A DNA stretch of 64,000 bases from CAYWYR01 sp964462685 (GTDB lineage Bacteria; Bacteroidota; Ignavibacteria; Kapaibacteriales; UBA2268): assembly GCA_964462685.1 (NCBI GenBank), contig CAYWYR010000002.1, positions 124,001 to 188,000 of the forward strand, written 5' to 3'. Shown piece by piece: positions 27,071 through 35,453 of the stretch. Below the pieces are notes generated by a model. That model searched no databases, had not been told where the DNA came from, and was given only the letters and a program-made list of their open reading frames with translations. Numbering within the stretch: position 1 is the stretch's first letter; each line of letters opens with the position of its first letter. Position numbers and translations under genes: made by a program.

Positions 27071-28477
27071 TTAGGCATTGCTAATAAAGCCTTTGAGATC
27101 TCTGAAAACCCTGGTTATAGAACCCAATCGGAAACCGTGTCTGGCTTTCAGATATCTATACGTAAATAAACCGATAATAGCATAATATGTCACAAGGCCA
27201 AAAGCATACAGTATATAATTACCAGATAATCCGAATACCAAAAATATGGCAGTGGAAGCAACGGAGGCAATTAGATTGTAAGTGAGGAGCTGTTTTTCCT
27301 TTGACTCGGCATTGAATATAAATGATAGAACAAAAAGAGGCAGGAATAGCCCACCTATCGTAAGCACCATAAGTACATCCATCGCTTCGATTATGTACGG
27401 GTTATCGAATACGATTTTCATTATCTTCTCCAAACCGCCAGACCATACTAACAAGCTTACGGCAATGAACATACTTAGCATGTAGGCATATACTTTTTCT
27501 ATGAGTACTTTAACACCCTCGATATCTTTTTTATTATTTTGCCGGATAATAGCCGGGTTGAACAAAGCGGCAGCGGCCATACCGGCTTCCTCAAAGAATT
27601 TGAATACTTTCTTGGCCAGATCATAAACACCAGCTACGGAAAGTGGAGCCAAAATACCTAAAAGAACTATATCCAATTGCCTTACAGAAACATTCAAAAG
27701 TGATTGTCCGATTACAGGAACAGAGTATTTTCTGTAAAATTCAGAATCATTGCATACCGCTCTTTTAGCATTGCTATATGCGAATATTATACAGTATATA
27801 GCTGATATCGTGGTTGCTAAAAGGAAATCTCTTATAATATCCCCAAAGATAACGGGTGTACCGCTTATAAATAACTGATAGACTATAAGCCCTAGAAATA
27901 TACCGTAAAGCAAGATATTGCATATTGTAATATGCATATACTGCAACTCCCTCTGGAAAATTTTTATGGCGTAAATTCTGGGAGCATTAGCAATCAAAAT
28001 CATTGGTATATATAGACTTAGCTCTTCAAACCTATATAATCCAGCATAAGCCAAAACTGCGTATATGATATAAAGGGCAGCGCCGCCGGCAAGAACTCTG
28101 ATATAGAAATTCTGGCTTATAGTATTGATTTGTCTGTTTTGATCAGAATCACCCGCGAACCTTATTATGCCTTGTAGAGCGTAAGCATCCGCAATGGTAA
28201 AAAGCCAATTGATTATCCCCAGATAAATGCCTAACTCACCTATTACCTCGATAGGTACGTAATTGACTAGAAACAATAATCCAATCGCATAGAGTGCAAA
28301 AACTACCTTATCAAGAAAAGTCCAGCTTATCTTACCTATGTTATCGATTATCCTCAGAGTGAGATGCTCCAGTTGACGCTGCCGTTTGAGGTATTTGCCA
28401 GTACCATCCGAGCTATCTGTTTGCGACCATATCCAGGGCTGAACCAGTACTCGTCCATGAGCATTTCCGCATCGCAA
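27071..28477 (-). CDS. Wzx-type polysaccharide flippase
   Basis: An integral membrane protein with about 12-14 helices, matching the MOP/oligosaccharide flippase family that moves lipid-linked sugar units across the inner membrane. The region from about residue 41 (LRIIDNIGKISWTFLDKV) begins the usual first helix; the central IGQSLLNVSVRQLDIVLLG segment is characteristic. The frame is open to an ATG at 28477, but that would overlap the heparinase-like gene by 124 bases and add about 40 polar residues; a near-cognate start close to 28357 (CTG) is more natural, though no ATG, GTG or TTG lies there. C-terminal SITRVFRDLKGFISNA ends the protein. Confidence 0.82.
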   Translation of the reverse strand: MRCGNAHGRVLVQPWIWSQTDSSDGTGKYLKRQRQLEHLTLRIIDNIGKISWTFLDKVVFALYAIGLLFLVNYVPIEVIGELGIYLGIINWLFTIADAYALQGIIRFAGDSDQNRQINTISQNFYIRVLAGGAALYIIYAVLAYAGLYRFEELSLYIPMILIANAPRIYAIKIFQRELQYMHITICNILLYGIFLGLIVYQLFISGTPVIFGDIIRDFLLATTISAIYCIIFAYSNAKRAVCNDSEFYRKYSVPVIGQSLLNVSVRQLDIVLLGILAPLSVAGVYDLAKKVFKFFEEAGMAAAALFNPAIIRQNNKKDIEGVKVLIEKVYAYMLSMFIAVSLLVWSGGLEKIMKIVFDNPYIIEAMDVLMVLTIGGLFLPLFVLSFIFNAESKEKQLLTYNLIASVASTAIFLVFGLSGNYILYAFGLVTYYAIIGLFTYRYLKARHGFRLGSITRVFRDLKGFISNA

Positions 28478-30507
28478 GTAATAGAGGCCAATGGCTTGCC
28501 GTTCAGATACAACTCAAGTTCGGTGTATGTTTTTCTGATTTGAATATCTGGGTGAATGTGTAGCCTTGATGTGATGTTTGCGGCTTCAGGATATTCATCT
28601 TTTATCATTAGAAGATTATCTGAGAGTACAAAAGCCCTTGTCATCCTCCTACCGAAGCCTTTGTGGCTTCCGATATAGGAGTATTCAGTATGAACTTTAG
28701 TCTCTGGTCTGGATTTGTCCTTTCTGAACCAGAACAGCTCTTCGGTTTCCTCGCCAAAAGGATTTATTTCTTTATCTTCAATCTGGGGTGTATTGTGGTA
28801 CCTTGTCGTTCTGAATAGGTTTCTATAGTCGGGATGGCCAGTGTATGTATATGTTCCGGGGTCGGTAATTATCTCAGTTCTGTTTTTGTAGAGAACAAAG
28901 CTGAGATTGTCGTTATGGTTATGCCCACCCCTTCCATATAGCCCAAGACTGCTGTTTTTGATCCAGACAGATGCATAATCGTTTTTGATCCTATAGAGTC
29001 CTGATTTTGGGAAAGCATCTGAAATTACGCCGTTTTGATAAAGGTTAAAAACGTTCTTCGGCAGATTGGCTTGATAGAACAGGGAATAGATTGACTTGTT
29101 ATCTGAGTAAATATCGTAATGGCGATTCTTATCAACCCTATTGGGGGATAAATCGAGATTGATAAAACTACCAGCGTCCTCATCTCCGAAACGAGGATAT
29201 TTATCTACATCTGAAGCAATACTTACGCTATAGGAAAAGATATTGCCAAATATCTTACCGATGCCATAGGGGCGTTTGGTATCTTCTATATTTGTGTCAA
29301 CATCTACAAGCCATCTTAAGAAGTCAGTTTTTGATTTTCTATCAGGAACATACGGAGTATATCCCTCGGGTAATCTAATATTGGAATTGATACTTTCTAA
29401 TTCACTTTCAGCTATACACTTGTTATCGCTACTGATGGTAGATAATGCAACAAGCATCATTTCGGTAGTAAAGAGGTGGTATGCCGTAGAGCCCTCAAAA
29501 TTTCCACCATCGGAATTGAACTGCCTCTGGATTTCAAAAACAAGCTGCCTGATCGCCCATTTGTGAAGTGAATTAAATCCGGCTTTATTTGATAAGTACT
29601 TGGAAACAATGAGGATAGAGCAAATATTCGAGAAGTAGTGATTATTGGGTTGCCCATCGGCATATTCTATATTCTGTGTCATCAACCCGAGATGCTCATA
29701 GCACATCTGCTCTATGCATAAATGAAATGTGCTATCGAAATGTTTGGATGTATCGGGGTCTGAGCCCCTGAAGAAATCATAGGCAATGAGTATGTTTACC
29801 ATCCTGATACCTACATCCATAGCTGATGACCACTGCACACCCATCAATGGCGGGCAGCATGCACGGAAATCATAAACCTGGGATTTGAACTCACTTATAT
29901 ACTTTTCGGCTTTATTGTTATCATAATCTTTTATGGAATGATAAGCGAGAGCTAAAACAGGCAGGTGCTGCATCCTTCCTAATTCCCAGGGCTGCTTTAT
30001 ATCTACCCCTGGGGCTGGTGAAGGCTTTATACTATTGCCGTGCATATCTAGCTCCCATACATATCCAGATATTATATCCTTATTCCAGCTTATAGGCTTA
30101 TAATAGGACTGTATCTTGTTACGGAGAGTTTCAGACTCTTGGCTAACCACAAATGGAACCAGTGGCGATACAGAAGGGTAGGAAAACCCTTCAAAGCCAG
30201 GGGCCCTAGTAGAATATGCGAATTCAAGTTCTCCACTTCCTAAAAGGTTGAACCTGTGTTCAACTATCTCATCGGCTCGATCGATGAGACGCTCTTTGTC
30301 GGCTTCGGTAAGTTTGCTAATATTTGGCAGTGTGAAAACTGTGCCAAGCCCTTTAGGCTTATCTAAGTTAATATATGTACTACGGGATATCGCAACGAAC
30401 TCGGCAGTTTTTCTTGTGAAACCAGTAAGTTTCTTAAACCCTTTTTTCAAAAGGATGTTCGGTGGAGTCAGTTTAGCCTGATGATATAGTACAGTTGCTT
30501 TTGCCAT
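28354..30507 (-). CDS. Heparinase II/III-like polysaccharide lyase
   Basis: A 717-residue protein with an alpha/alpha-barrel N half (about 60-400) and a heparinase II/III-type beta-sandwich C half (about 450-700). The hallmark GRGGHNHNDNLSFVLYKN, then TDPGTYTYTGHPDYRNLFRT and TRYHNTPQI, are the usual active-site blocks of this family. There is no clear signal peptide. Such genes are typical of exopolysaccharide clusters, and the gene directly precedes a flippase. Its role (lyase editing of nascent polymer, or a non-catalytic modification) is inferred. It starts about 60 bases after the terminator at 30561-30594 and heads a five-gene run. Confidence 0.87.
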   Translation of the reverse strand: MAKATVLYHQAKLTPPNILLKKGFKKLTGFTRKTAEFVAISRSTYINLDKPKGLGTVFTLPNISKLTEADKERLIDRADEIVEHRFNLLGSGELEFAYSTRAPGFEGFSYPSVSPLVPFVVSQESETLRNKIQSYYKPISWNKDIISGYVWELDMHGNSIKPSPAPGVDIKQPWELGRMQHLPVLALAYHSIKDYDNNKAEKYISEFKSQVYDFRACCPPLMGVQWSSAMDVGIRMVNILIAYDFFRGSDPDTSKHFDSTFHLCIEQMCYEHLGLMTQNIEYADGQPNNHYFSNICSILIVSKYLSNKAGFNSLHKWAIRQLVFEIQRQFNSDGGNFEGSTAYHLFTTEMMLVALSTISSDNKCIAESELESINSNIRLPEGYTPYVPDRKSKTDFLRWLVDVDTNIEDTKRPYGIGKIFGNIFSYSVSIASDVDKYPRFGDEDAGSFINLDLSPNRVDKNRHYDIYSDNKSIYSLFYQANLPKNVFNLYQNGVISDAFPKSGLYRIKNDYASVWIKNSSLGLYGRGGHNHNDNLSFVLYKNRTEIITDPGTYTYTGHPDYRNLFRTTRYHNTPQIEDKEINPFGEETEELFWFRKDKSRPETKVHTEYSYIGSHKGFGRRMTRAFVLSDNLLMIKDEYPEAANITSRLHIHPDIQIRKTYTELELYLNGKPLASITCDAEMLMDEYWFSPGYGRKQIARMVLANTSNGSVNWSISL

Positions 30508-30560
30508 AAGGGCAAGATACGAATATGATTGAATTGTGTAACAACCGAGGCGATATAACG

Positions 30561-30594
30561 AGAAAAGCCCGCTGAAAAAATATACAGCAGGCTC
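30561..30594 (-). terminator. Terminator after the OlsF-like gene
   Basis: Minus-strand stem AGCCTGCTG/CAGCGGGCT (30585-30593 with 30566-30574, one mismatch) with a T-rich loop, followed by TTTTCTC. It lies 61 bases beyond the acyltransferase stop and upstream of the heparinase-like gene. Confidence 0.65.
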
Positions 30595-30654
30595 GTCGCT
30601 AAAATTGTAGATTTATTATAAGTGCTTGATATTACTGAACTTATCGATTGATTC

Positions 30655-32442
30655 TTAAAGAATCGTCTTGATGTTTTTCTCTACGGCGTTTTCGATACCA
30701 GTTGAGCGCCTGTTCAAGCTTTTTTGGAGTGTCATATATCTTGATTTGAATTCCGGTTTCATCTGCCATGTATCAACAAGTACAAAACAATCAACCGCAT
30801 TGTTGAACCCGGTATTGATAGTATAGCTCAGATATTTTACACCGCCGTAGTGGCATACATCTGAATATTTTCTGAGTAGTACGGGTACTGTAAGTGAGAA
30901 ATTACGAAGTGCCGTTTTCATATTTCGGTAATCTTCTTCGTAATCTTTTCCGCTAAGTATGTTTTTAGCGCTATCGATATAGCTTTGTGGCAGAGTCACT
31001 TCATTTACCGGGGAAACCATAGTATCGTCACCGGAATACCATTTTTTATAGTATTCGATAATGATCGCTTTAGCTTCATCTGGATATTTATCAGAAATTG
31101 ACACCGCTCCGAAAAGATACCTCGTATTCTCTACTTCTCTCAAATATGCGCCGATGCCCTGCCAAAGATAATCGAGTGCCGAACTACCCCAGTATTTGGG
31201 CTGAACGAAGCTTCTGCCAAGCTCTACGGCTTGTTCAATATAGGGATTGAAACTACTATTGAGTGTGTAAAGGCCGGAATTGTAGAGTTTTTGTGTGCCA
31301 TACTTTCTGATAATATCTCTAGTAACGCCTATTCTGTATGAACCTACTATCTCGAGATCGTTGTCATCCCAGAGAACGATATGGTCATAATACCTATCGT
31401 ATTTATCGGTATCTGCTTTTTTACCTGTTCCCTCGCCTACTTTTCTGTAAGTATGCTCCCTAACCCTGGAAATCTCTCGAAGAACATTTTTAGCTGAGTC
31501 GTATCTGACCATATAGATGCTTTTACCATCTTTTGTTTTGCCAATATCGGCACTCATCATCAGTTCGCGCTTAATTACTTGCTTATCAACAGGGTGGATT
31601 ATGGTTTTTTCGGTTTTGAATATACCTCTTCTGCCTGAGCCTATATCGTAAAGATGCTTTTTGAGAAGTTTAGCGTAGTGATCTTTGGTTAATGACTTAC
31701 CGAAAGCATTATATGGAATGGGATCGCCGCAGGTAAGTTTGATTTCTTTGTTTTTGCCGGCAAAAATCTCTCGAGATAAAAGAAAAGTACCTATCTCTTT
31801 TTTGATAAGAGCAAGCCCGTAGAACATACTGCTGTTTCTACCACTGATGTGGACAGGCAGTACAGGCGCTTCCATATCCATTGATAGTGATATTGCGCCG
31901 CGTGACCATTTACGGTCTATAATACCTTTAGGTGTTAGCCTTGATACTTCCCCTGAAGGGAAAAGGATAACTACTCCCTCGTTCTTGAGCTGTTTTTTGA
32001 TCTCCAGCATATTTCTCTTCTGGCTGGAAGCCGAGTAAAGATCAACGGGGAGGAAGCTTTCCTTGATGTTGTCAAGGTGCATAAGCATATCGTTTACAAC
32101 GATTTTTACGTCCTTTCTGACTTCAAGGATAGCACGTAGGATAGCCAGACCGTCCAGACCGCCGAGTGGATGATTAGCGACTATGATGAGCCTACCTTGA
32201 TCAGGTATCCTGGCTCTATCCCTTACCGATAGGTAGTAGTTAAAGTCCAGGCTTTCGAAAAGCTCATCAATAAAATCAGAGGAATATTTGTCATTGCTTT
32301 GTGCTAGGAACTCATTTATCTGTTTTTCTTTGAAAGCTTTCGATAGTAGAGAGTATAGCGGGTTGATAAGAAACTTGGGTAGTTTTTCGTTAACCTGCGG
32401 TGCTTTCTCGGAAATGAGATCTTTTACGCTAATTCTATCCAT
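30655..32442 (-). CDS. OlsF-like bifunctional acyltransferase (PlsC + GNAT)
   Basis: A 595-residue fusion. The N half (about 75-290) is a PlsC/OlsA-type acyltransferase with VANHPLGGLDGLAI and LFPSGEVSRL. The C half (about 310-520) is an OlsB-like GNAT domain, with ISRVREHTYRKVGEGTG and ELGRSFVQPKYWG. In OlsF enzymes of Bacteroidota and some Proteobacteria the C-terminal domain N-acylates ornithine and the N-terminal domain adds the second acyl chain, giving ornithine lipids. Domain order here agrees with OlsF. An alternative is glycine or lysine lipid synthesis, since related enzymes differ in amino-acid choice. It is a single gene ended by its own terminator. Confidence 0.75.
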   Translation of the reverse strand: MDRISVKDLISEKAPQVNEKLPKFLINPLYSLLSKAFKEKQINEFLAQSNDKYSSDFIDELFESLDFNYYLSVRDRARIPDQGRLIIVANHPLGGLDGLAILRAILEVRKDVKIVVNDMLMHLDNIKESFLPVDLYSASSQKRNMLEIKKQLKNEGVVILFPSGEVSRLTPKGIIDRKWSRGAISLSMDMEAPVLPVHISGRNSSMFYGLALIKKEIGTFLLSREIFAGKNKEIKLTCGDPIPYNAFGKSLTKDHYAKLLKKHLYDIGSGRRGIFKTEKTIIHPVDKQVIKRELMMSADIGKTKDGKSIYMVRYDSAKNVLREISRVREHTYRKVGEGTGKKADTDKYDRYYDHIVLWDDNDLEIVGSYRIGVTRDIIRKYGTQKLYNSGLYTLNSSFNPYIEQAVELGRSFVQPKYWGSSALDYLWQGIGAYLREVENTRYLFGAVSISDKYPDEAKAIIIEYYKKWYSGDDTMVSPVNEVTLPQSYIDSAKNILSGKDYEEDYRNMKTALRNFSLTVPVLLRKYSDVCHYGGVKYLSYTINTGFNNAVDCFVLVDTWQMKPEFKSRYMTLQKSLNRRSTGIENAVEKNIKTIL

Positions 32443-32580
32443 GGAATCCTCATAATTTATAAGTGCAATTTATATAAGAATTATTAGTTTTATGTTAAGT
32501 TGGTTTATCAACTATTGTAAAGATTCGGCAAAATACGCATTTTGGAATTAAAATTATCAACACTTATATAAATGGATGTT

Positions 32581-33027
32581 ATGAAAACCGTTGTTCTATT
32601 TTTTACTCTGCTAACATTTTACGGATGTTCCGAAGACAGCCAAGAACCTAATACAGAATACGCAAATCAGGATACATTAGTGACGGGAGAGGACGGGAAC
32701 GGTGTTGTACCGACAGTTGATACACTTTATTTCGCTGATATTGCGAACTCATCTGTAAGCGAATATATCTATGCCGGGAATATCCAATTCGCCTCAACTG
32801 TGCTTGATAGGATATCTGAGCCGGAACAATATTATATAAAAGCTTGGTTTGCCAGGTTCGTTCCTGATATAATAGCAGCCAACCCGAATAATGAAGAAAA
32901 GGTAAACGAGTTTTTGAATAAGTCTTTCCAAGAAGCACATGACATGGCGAAAGGGATAGCAGAAGAACAAGGTATATCTGCGGATGAACTTAAAGAGCAG
33001 TTTGAAAAGCTTAATAACCGACAATAA
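32581..33027 (+). CDS. Small lipoprotein
   Basis: A 148-residue protein from the ATG at 32581 (an in-frame ATG nine bases earlier is also possible). MKTVVLFFTLLTFYGCSED is a lipoprotein signal with C16 the likely lipidated residue. A Ser/Thr/Asp-rich linker is followed by a helical, acidic domain (about 55-148) ending in a Lys/Glu-rich helix. I do not recognise a family. It is followed 12 bases later by a small membrane protein gene on the same strand. Confidence 0.65.
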   Translation: MKTVVLFFTLLTFYGCSEDSQEPNTEYANQDTLVTGEDGNGVVPTVDTLYFADIANSSVSEYIYAGNIQFASTVLDRISEPEQYYIKAWFARFVPDIIAANPNNEEKVNEFLNKSFQEAHDMAKGIAEEQGISADELKEQFEKLNNRQ

Positions 33028-33039
33028 ATCTGTAAAATT

Positions 33040-33441
33040 ATGATAAGAAGAACAGTATTAAAAGATATTCCAGAGGGTGCCCGAGAACTTAGTGAGAGAA
33101 AGGGAAATATTCTATATCAACTGCTATATTACGTTTCTGTAATAGCAATAGCGATAGGTTTTATCTTTCTTATGGTCGAGTGGTTCGGGATTGAAGATGA
33201 AAATTATGGTTTATTACCCTTAGGAATGATAATAGGCATGAATCTACATCACATCAAGTTTAAGCGTGTGTTCAAAGATAGTGAGAACTATTATGTATCG
33301 GATAGATGGAACCTACAACACAGAGTACCTATTGAACGAAAGGTTATTATCGAGGATGTTAAGATTTTCAATCGAGTAAAGAAGTTTACCTTCCGTAACT
33401 ATGAGGAAAAGAGTGTTGTCGTGTTTTTCTATCAGGCTTGA
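33040..33441 (+). CDS. Small membrane protein, unknown family
   Basis: A 133-residue protein with two close hydrophobic segments (about 27-47 and 56-68) and a basic, beta-rich cytoplasmic tail (about 72-133). No family recognised. It follows the small lipoprotein by 12 bases, which suggests a two-gene unit placing one partner in an outer leaflet and one in the inner membrane. It converges on the mscS-type gene. Confidence 0.6.
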   Translation: MIRRTVLKDIPEGARELSERKGNILYQLLYYVSVIAIAIGFIFLMVEWFGIEDENYGLLPLGMIIGMNLHHIKFKRVFKDSENYYVSDRWNLQHRVPIERKVIIEDVKIFNRVKKFTFRNYEEKSVVVFFYQA

Positions 33442-33499
33442 GTATTGATTGCGATAGATAGCAATATGGGTTGAAGTGGGTTATGATTATAGCAATTAT

Positions 33500-35389
33500 T
33501 TAGCTATTATCATCTGTCGATATTCTTTTTTCTCCGTTGTGAGTGTAGGTGCTGTAGGTATTGCTATTGCTGCTTTCAGAATTGCCGGAAGTCTCCAGTT
33601 CATTCATGAACATTATTCTTTCTCGAGATAGATTATCCGATTTGTTTTCCCCTATATATTTAGCCAGTTGCTCTCTTATACGGCAGTGGAGCTCCCAAGC
33701 TTTTGTAGGGGTTTTGGCAGAGCATTTGAATCTGAGCTTAATATGCTCTTCGGCGCATTCTGTGACCAGTACTTCGGCTGGTTCCTCGCCGTCATAGTCA
33801 TCATCTGCTTTTAACAGCTCTTCGAACTTTTCTCTTATATCTTGTACATTGGCCTTATAATCAAGATAAAGATATATAGGCTTTATAAGGTGCGGATCGT
33901 TTTTGGACCAGTTTTCAAAGGGCTTGGATATGAAGTATTTTAGTGGTACGATTACCCTTCGGTGATCCCATGTATCAACGGTCAAATAGGTAAATCTGAT
34001 TTCTTCTATAGTACCCCAGTTGCCTTCATACATTACGGTATCGCCTATCCTTACGGGTTTAGTGATGGCTATCTGCATTCCGGCTACGATATTACCGAGT
34101 GTGCCTTGAGCGGCAATACCGAGAATAACGGTAGCAAGCCCAGCGGAAGCAAGTAGTGAAACACCGAGATTCTGCAGGGTCTCGAACTGTGATAGAATAA
34201 TACCGATTCCAATCAGTACCACGATAAACATGATTACTTTTCTGGCTACTGAGATATGAGTAAGCAGCCTTCTTGATTCATGGTTTTCTTCATCAGAAAC
34301 ATCATTTACCTGTCTTTCCTGAATGCGGTTCATTATATAATCTATTGAACGCATAAGTAGCCATATTACGCAACCGATAACTATAACCAGCATTAGAGAA
34401 TAGAAAATAGGTGAATATTTACCAGAGATAGAAAGCAGATTATCTGTTACTAAATAAAATGTAAGAACAGAAACGGCAAGTGCTATTGGTGTAGATATTT
34501 TGGATGAAATCTCGCTTACCCAAAGCTCATCGCTTCGGCCAACTGTTCTCAGCATCAGTAGTTTGATGCCTTTATATATGAGTATGCAGAGAAACGCAAG
34601 AACGATTAGTCCGATCATTTTCCAGGTCTGTATGCCCAAAAGCTCATATTCCATCCATCCCGGCACCCGTTTTTCAAGGCTGCTGGGGCCATAGTCCTGA
34701 TAGAGTTTCTCGATATTTTCAACTGTATTCGCCGAGATAAGCCATATTGGTGCGGCATCGCCAACCCGATATCTTTCTACCCGCAGCGGATATGATATGC
34801 CATCGACTGATAATGAGCCGAATTTTATGCTTCTCCGGGGCATACCAGCAAGCTGTTTCGCTGTTGCACCTGGGTTATCGATTTGGCCGTCCGGCCTATC
34901 AGGTAATGCATCCCACGCTATATTTACCCTCTTATCCATAATATAGAAAAGTTTGTGGGCTAGCATAGCTGCTGTATCCAAAGTTATATTTCCTGAAAGC
35001 CTATTGAGGTTCAGGGCGTAAGCCGCAGCTTTGAAATTTGTATCAAGGGCAGAAAGATAGAAATGCTCTAAAGCTGCCTGAGGTGTTTCAAGATTTAGAT
35101 ATTCAATATCTTCATCTATACCCGTATTTAGTTTCTCAGTACTGAAATATGCTTTATTATAATCGCCGAGGTAGGAGGAAGAAGTACCAGAGAAGTCCTT
35201 TTTATCGATCAAAATACTGTCGGCTGGTTCTTCGTTGTTACCTTTATTCTTAAAGGTGCTGTCGATCGTAGAATCTTGTTTAGAAAATGATTCATCCCTG
35301 TTTGCCATACTGTCATTCTGTGCTATTGCAGAAGGCGAGAGAAAAGAAAGTAGAATAAGTATTGGGAGAAAGAATCTCACTATAAACAT
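33500..35389 (-). CDS. MscS-type mechanosensitive channel with periplasmic N domain
   Basis: A 629-residue protein. A signal peptide (about 1-24, ending SAIAQ) leads a periplasmic region of about 215 residues, then four or five membrane helices (from about 250), the pore-lining helix with LATVILGIAAQGTLGNIVAG, the IAITKPVRIGDTV beta-domain start, and a cytoplasmic MscS vestibule to about 600. The final Ser/Asn-rich tail is low-complexity. Such enlarged MscS-like proteins relieve osmotic pressure. The start codon lies four bases after a perfect 15-bp hairpin (35393-35426), which may limit its translation. Confidence 0.88.
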   Translation of the reverse strand: MFIVRFFLPILILLSFLSPSAIAQNDSMANRDESFSKQDSTIDSTFKNKGNNEEPADSILIDKKDFSGTSSSYLGDYNKAYFSTEKLNTGIDEDIEYLNLETPQAALEHFYLSALDTNFKAAAYALNLNRLSGNITLDTAAMLAHKLFYIMDKRVNIAWDALPDRPDGQIDNPGATAKQLAGMPRRSIKFGSLSVDGISYPLRVERYRVGDAAPIWLISANTVENIEKLYQDYGPSSLEKRVPGWMEYELLGIQTWKMIGLIVLAFLCILIYKGIKLLMLRTVGRSDELWVSEISSKISTPIALAVSVLTFYLVTDNLLSISGKYSPIFYSLMLVIVIGCVIWLLMRSIDYIMNRIQERQVNDVSDEENHESRRLLTHISVARKVIMFIVVLIGIGIILSQFETLQNLGVSLLASAGLATVILGIAAQGTLGNIVAGMQIAITKPVRIGDTVMYEGNWGTIEEIRFTYLTVDTWDHRRVIVPLKYFISKPFENWSKNDPHLIKPIYLYLDYKANVQDIREKFEELLKADDDYDGEEPAEVLVTECAEEHIKLRFKCSAKTPTKAWELHCRIREQLAKYIGENKSDNLSRERIMFMNELETSGNSESSNSNTYSTYTHNGEKRISTDDNS

Positions 35390-35392
35390 AAT

Positions 35393-35426
35393 GTTCGGTT
35401 TAGTATTTAATAATACTAAACCGAAC
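35393..35426 (-). promoter_or_regulatory. Perfect hairpin just before the mscS start
   Basis: GTTCGGTTTAGTATT (35393-35407) and its exact complement (35412-35426) form a 15-bp stem with a 4-base loop. On the minus strand it comes 28 bases after the PhoX-like gene's stop and ends 3 bases before the ATG of the mscS-type gene. No T run follows, so it may be an operator, an mRNA hairpin covering the ribosome site, or a terminator lacking a U tract. Confidence 0.6.
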
Positions 35427-35453
35427 GATTAAAAATAATTATATTTTTATTAG

